A DNA stretch of 64,000 nt, from assembly GCA_944320995.1 (NCBI GenBank), contig CALUJQ010000003.1, positions 62,001-126,000 on the forward strand. Direction: 5' to 3'. The notes under the pieces were generated by a model. The model was not told the DNA's origin, made no database searches, and saw only the letters and a list, made by a program, of their open reading frames with translations. Below are positions 63,894 to 64,000 of this stretch, one piece after another. The translations under genes and the position numbers were made by a program. This stretch comes from an uncultured Barnesiella sp. (GTDB lineage Bacteria; Bacteroidota; Bacteroidia; Bacteroidales; Barnesiellaceae). Numbering within the stretch: position 1 is the stretch's first letter; the number at the start of each line of letters is the position of its first letter.

Positions 63894-64000
63894 CAAAGAT
63901 AGCGAAAGGCGAAGGCAGGAAGTCAAGTTTACTTGAACTTTTTGCTGAGCCGCATCCTATGTTCGCAGTATGCAAAGATAGTGAAAGGCGAGTGCAAAGA
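63894..64000 (-). repeat. Promoter-bearing repeats upstream of nfo (second locus)
   Basis: On the minus strand two copies of the 83-bp family: one running 63972-63894 (79 nt) and a second cut off by the window edge (64000-63973). Both end in GCCTTTC(G/A)CTATCTTTG. The full copy has ATAGGATGCGGCTCAGCA at 63943-63960, the same left-hand box as in the repeats at 31117-31365. The -7 boxes are at 63894-63901 and 63973-63980; the -33 of the outer copy would be just outside the window. Confidence 0.85.
63923..63936. promoter_or_regulatory. Palindrome at the nfo -33 region
   Basis: TCAAGTTTACTTGA: 6-bp arms around TT, at the place of the -33 element of the nfo-proximal promoter. This sequence is absent from the other repeat copies, so it may be an operator specific to nfo. 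Confidence 0.4.

Overview
The window is a stretch of chromosome from a member of the Bacteroidales. The evidence is SusC/SusD pairs, lipoproteins with short spI+Cys signals, a Bacteroidetes-type RNA polymerase omega, an extended NusB, GldB, a DUF5606 protein, type-A C-terminal sorting domains of the type IX secretion kind, and promoters of the Bacteroides pattern (TTTG, about 20 nt, TAnnTTTG). Genus cannot be fixed from sequence alone; a Barnesiella/Coprobacter-like or Parabacteroides-like gut or oral organism would fit. I see no rRNA, tRNA, CRISPR array, transposase or phage genes.

Layout. (1) 1-135: 5' end of a malic enzyme gene leaving the window. (2) 542-17055: a complete dextran / alpha-1,6-glucan utilisation locus. 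It has a divergently transcribed SusR-like membrane regulator, a SusE/F-like surface protein, SusC, SusD, SusE, a GH66 endo-dextranase, a GH31 alpha-glucosidase with extra binding modules and a sorting domain, and a GH97 alpha-glucosidase. This order resembles the SusR-controlled dextran locus known in B. thetaiotaomicron, with extra parts. (3) 17056-24065: a structured intergenic region, then a first RND efflux operon (adaptor, pump, outer-membrane factor) ending in a divergent LpxA-like acyltransferase. (4) 24313-31032: a second RND operon led by a TetR repressor and closed by a small PII-like protein. (5) 31117-39849: three tandem 83-bp promoter-bearing repeats in front of a PHP-domain hydrolase. 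Facing it is a tightly packed minus-strand operon pspC-uvrB-ygiQ-S9 peptidase-fetA-fetB. (6) 40100-45077: housekeeping genes bamD, rpoZ, nusB, yajC, a YbbR-domain gene, coaE and a DUF5606 gene. (7) 45137-49958 (minus): gldB-aroE-lysR-comEC. (8) 50148-57731: amidase and MlaD-type genes, dnaA, a nitroreductase and the B12-dependent ribonucleotide reductase nrdJ. (9) 57876-63865: malQ, then minus-strand nfo, a sugar MFS transporter and cysK. (10) The right end carries two more promoter repeats of the same family as region 5, upstream of nfo.

How it fits together. Dextran would be bound and cut at the surface by the SusE/F proteins and GH66, imported through SusC/D, and reduced to glucose by GH31/GH97. 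The most unusual signals are the dispersed promoter-bearing tandem repeats, the terminator-like hairpin placed 28 nt before susC, the three-way complementary structure plus leader peptide in front of the first RND operon, the heptamer operator in front of tetR, and a long hairpin that contains a promoter -7 box upstream of the YbbR gene.
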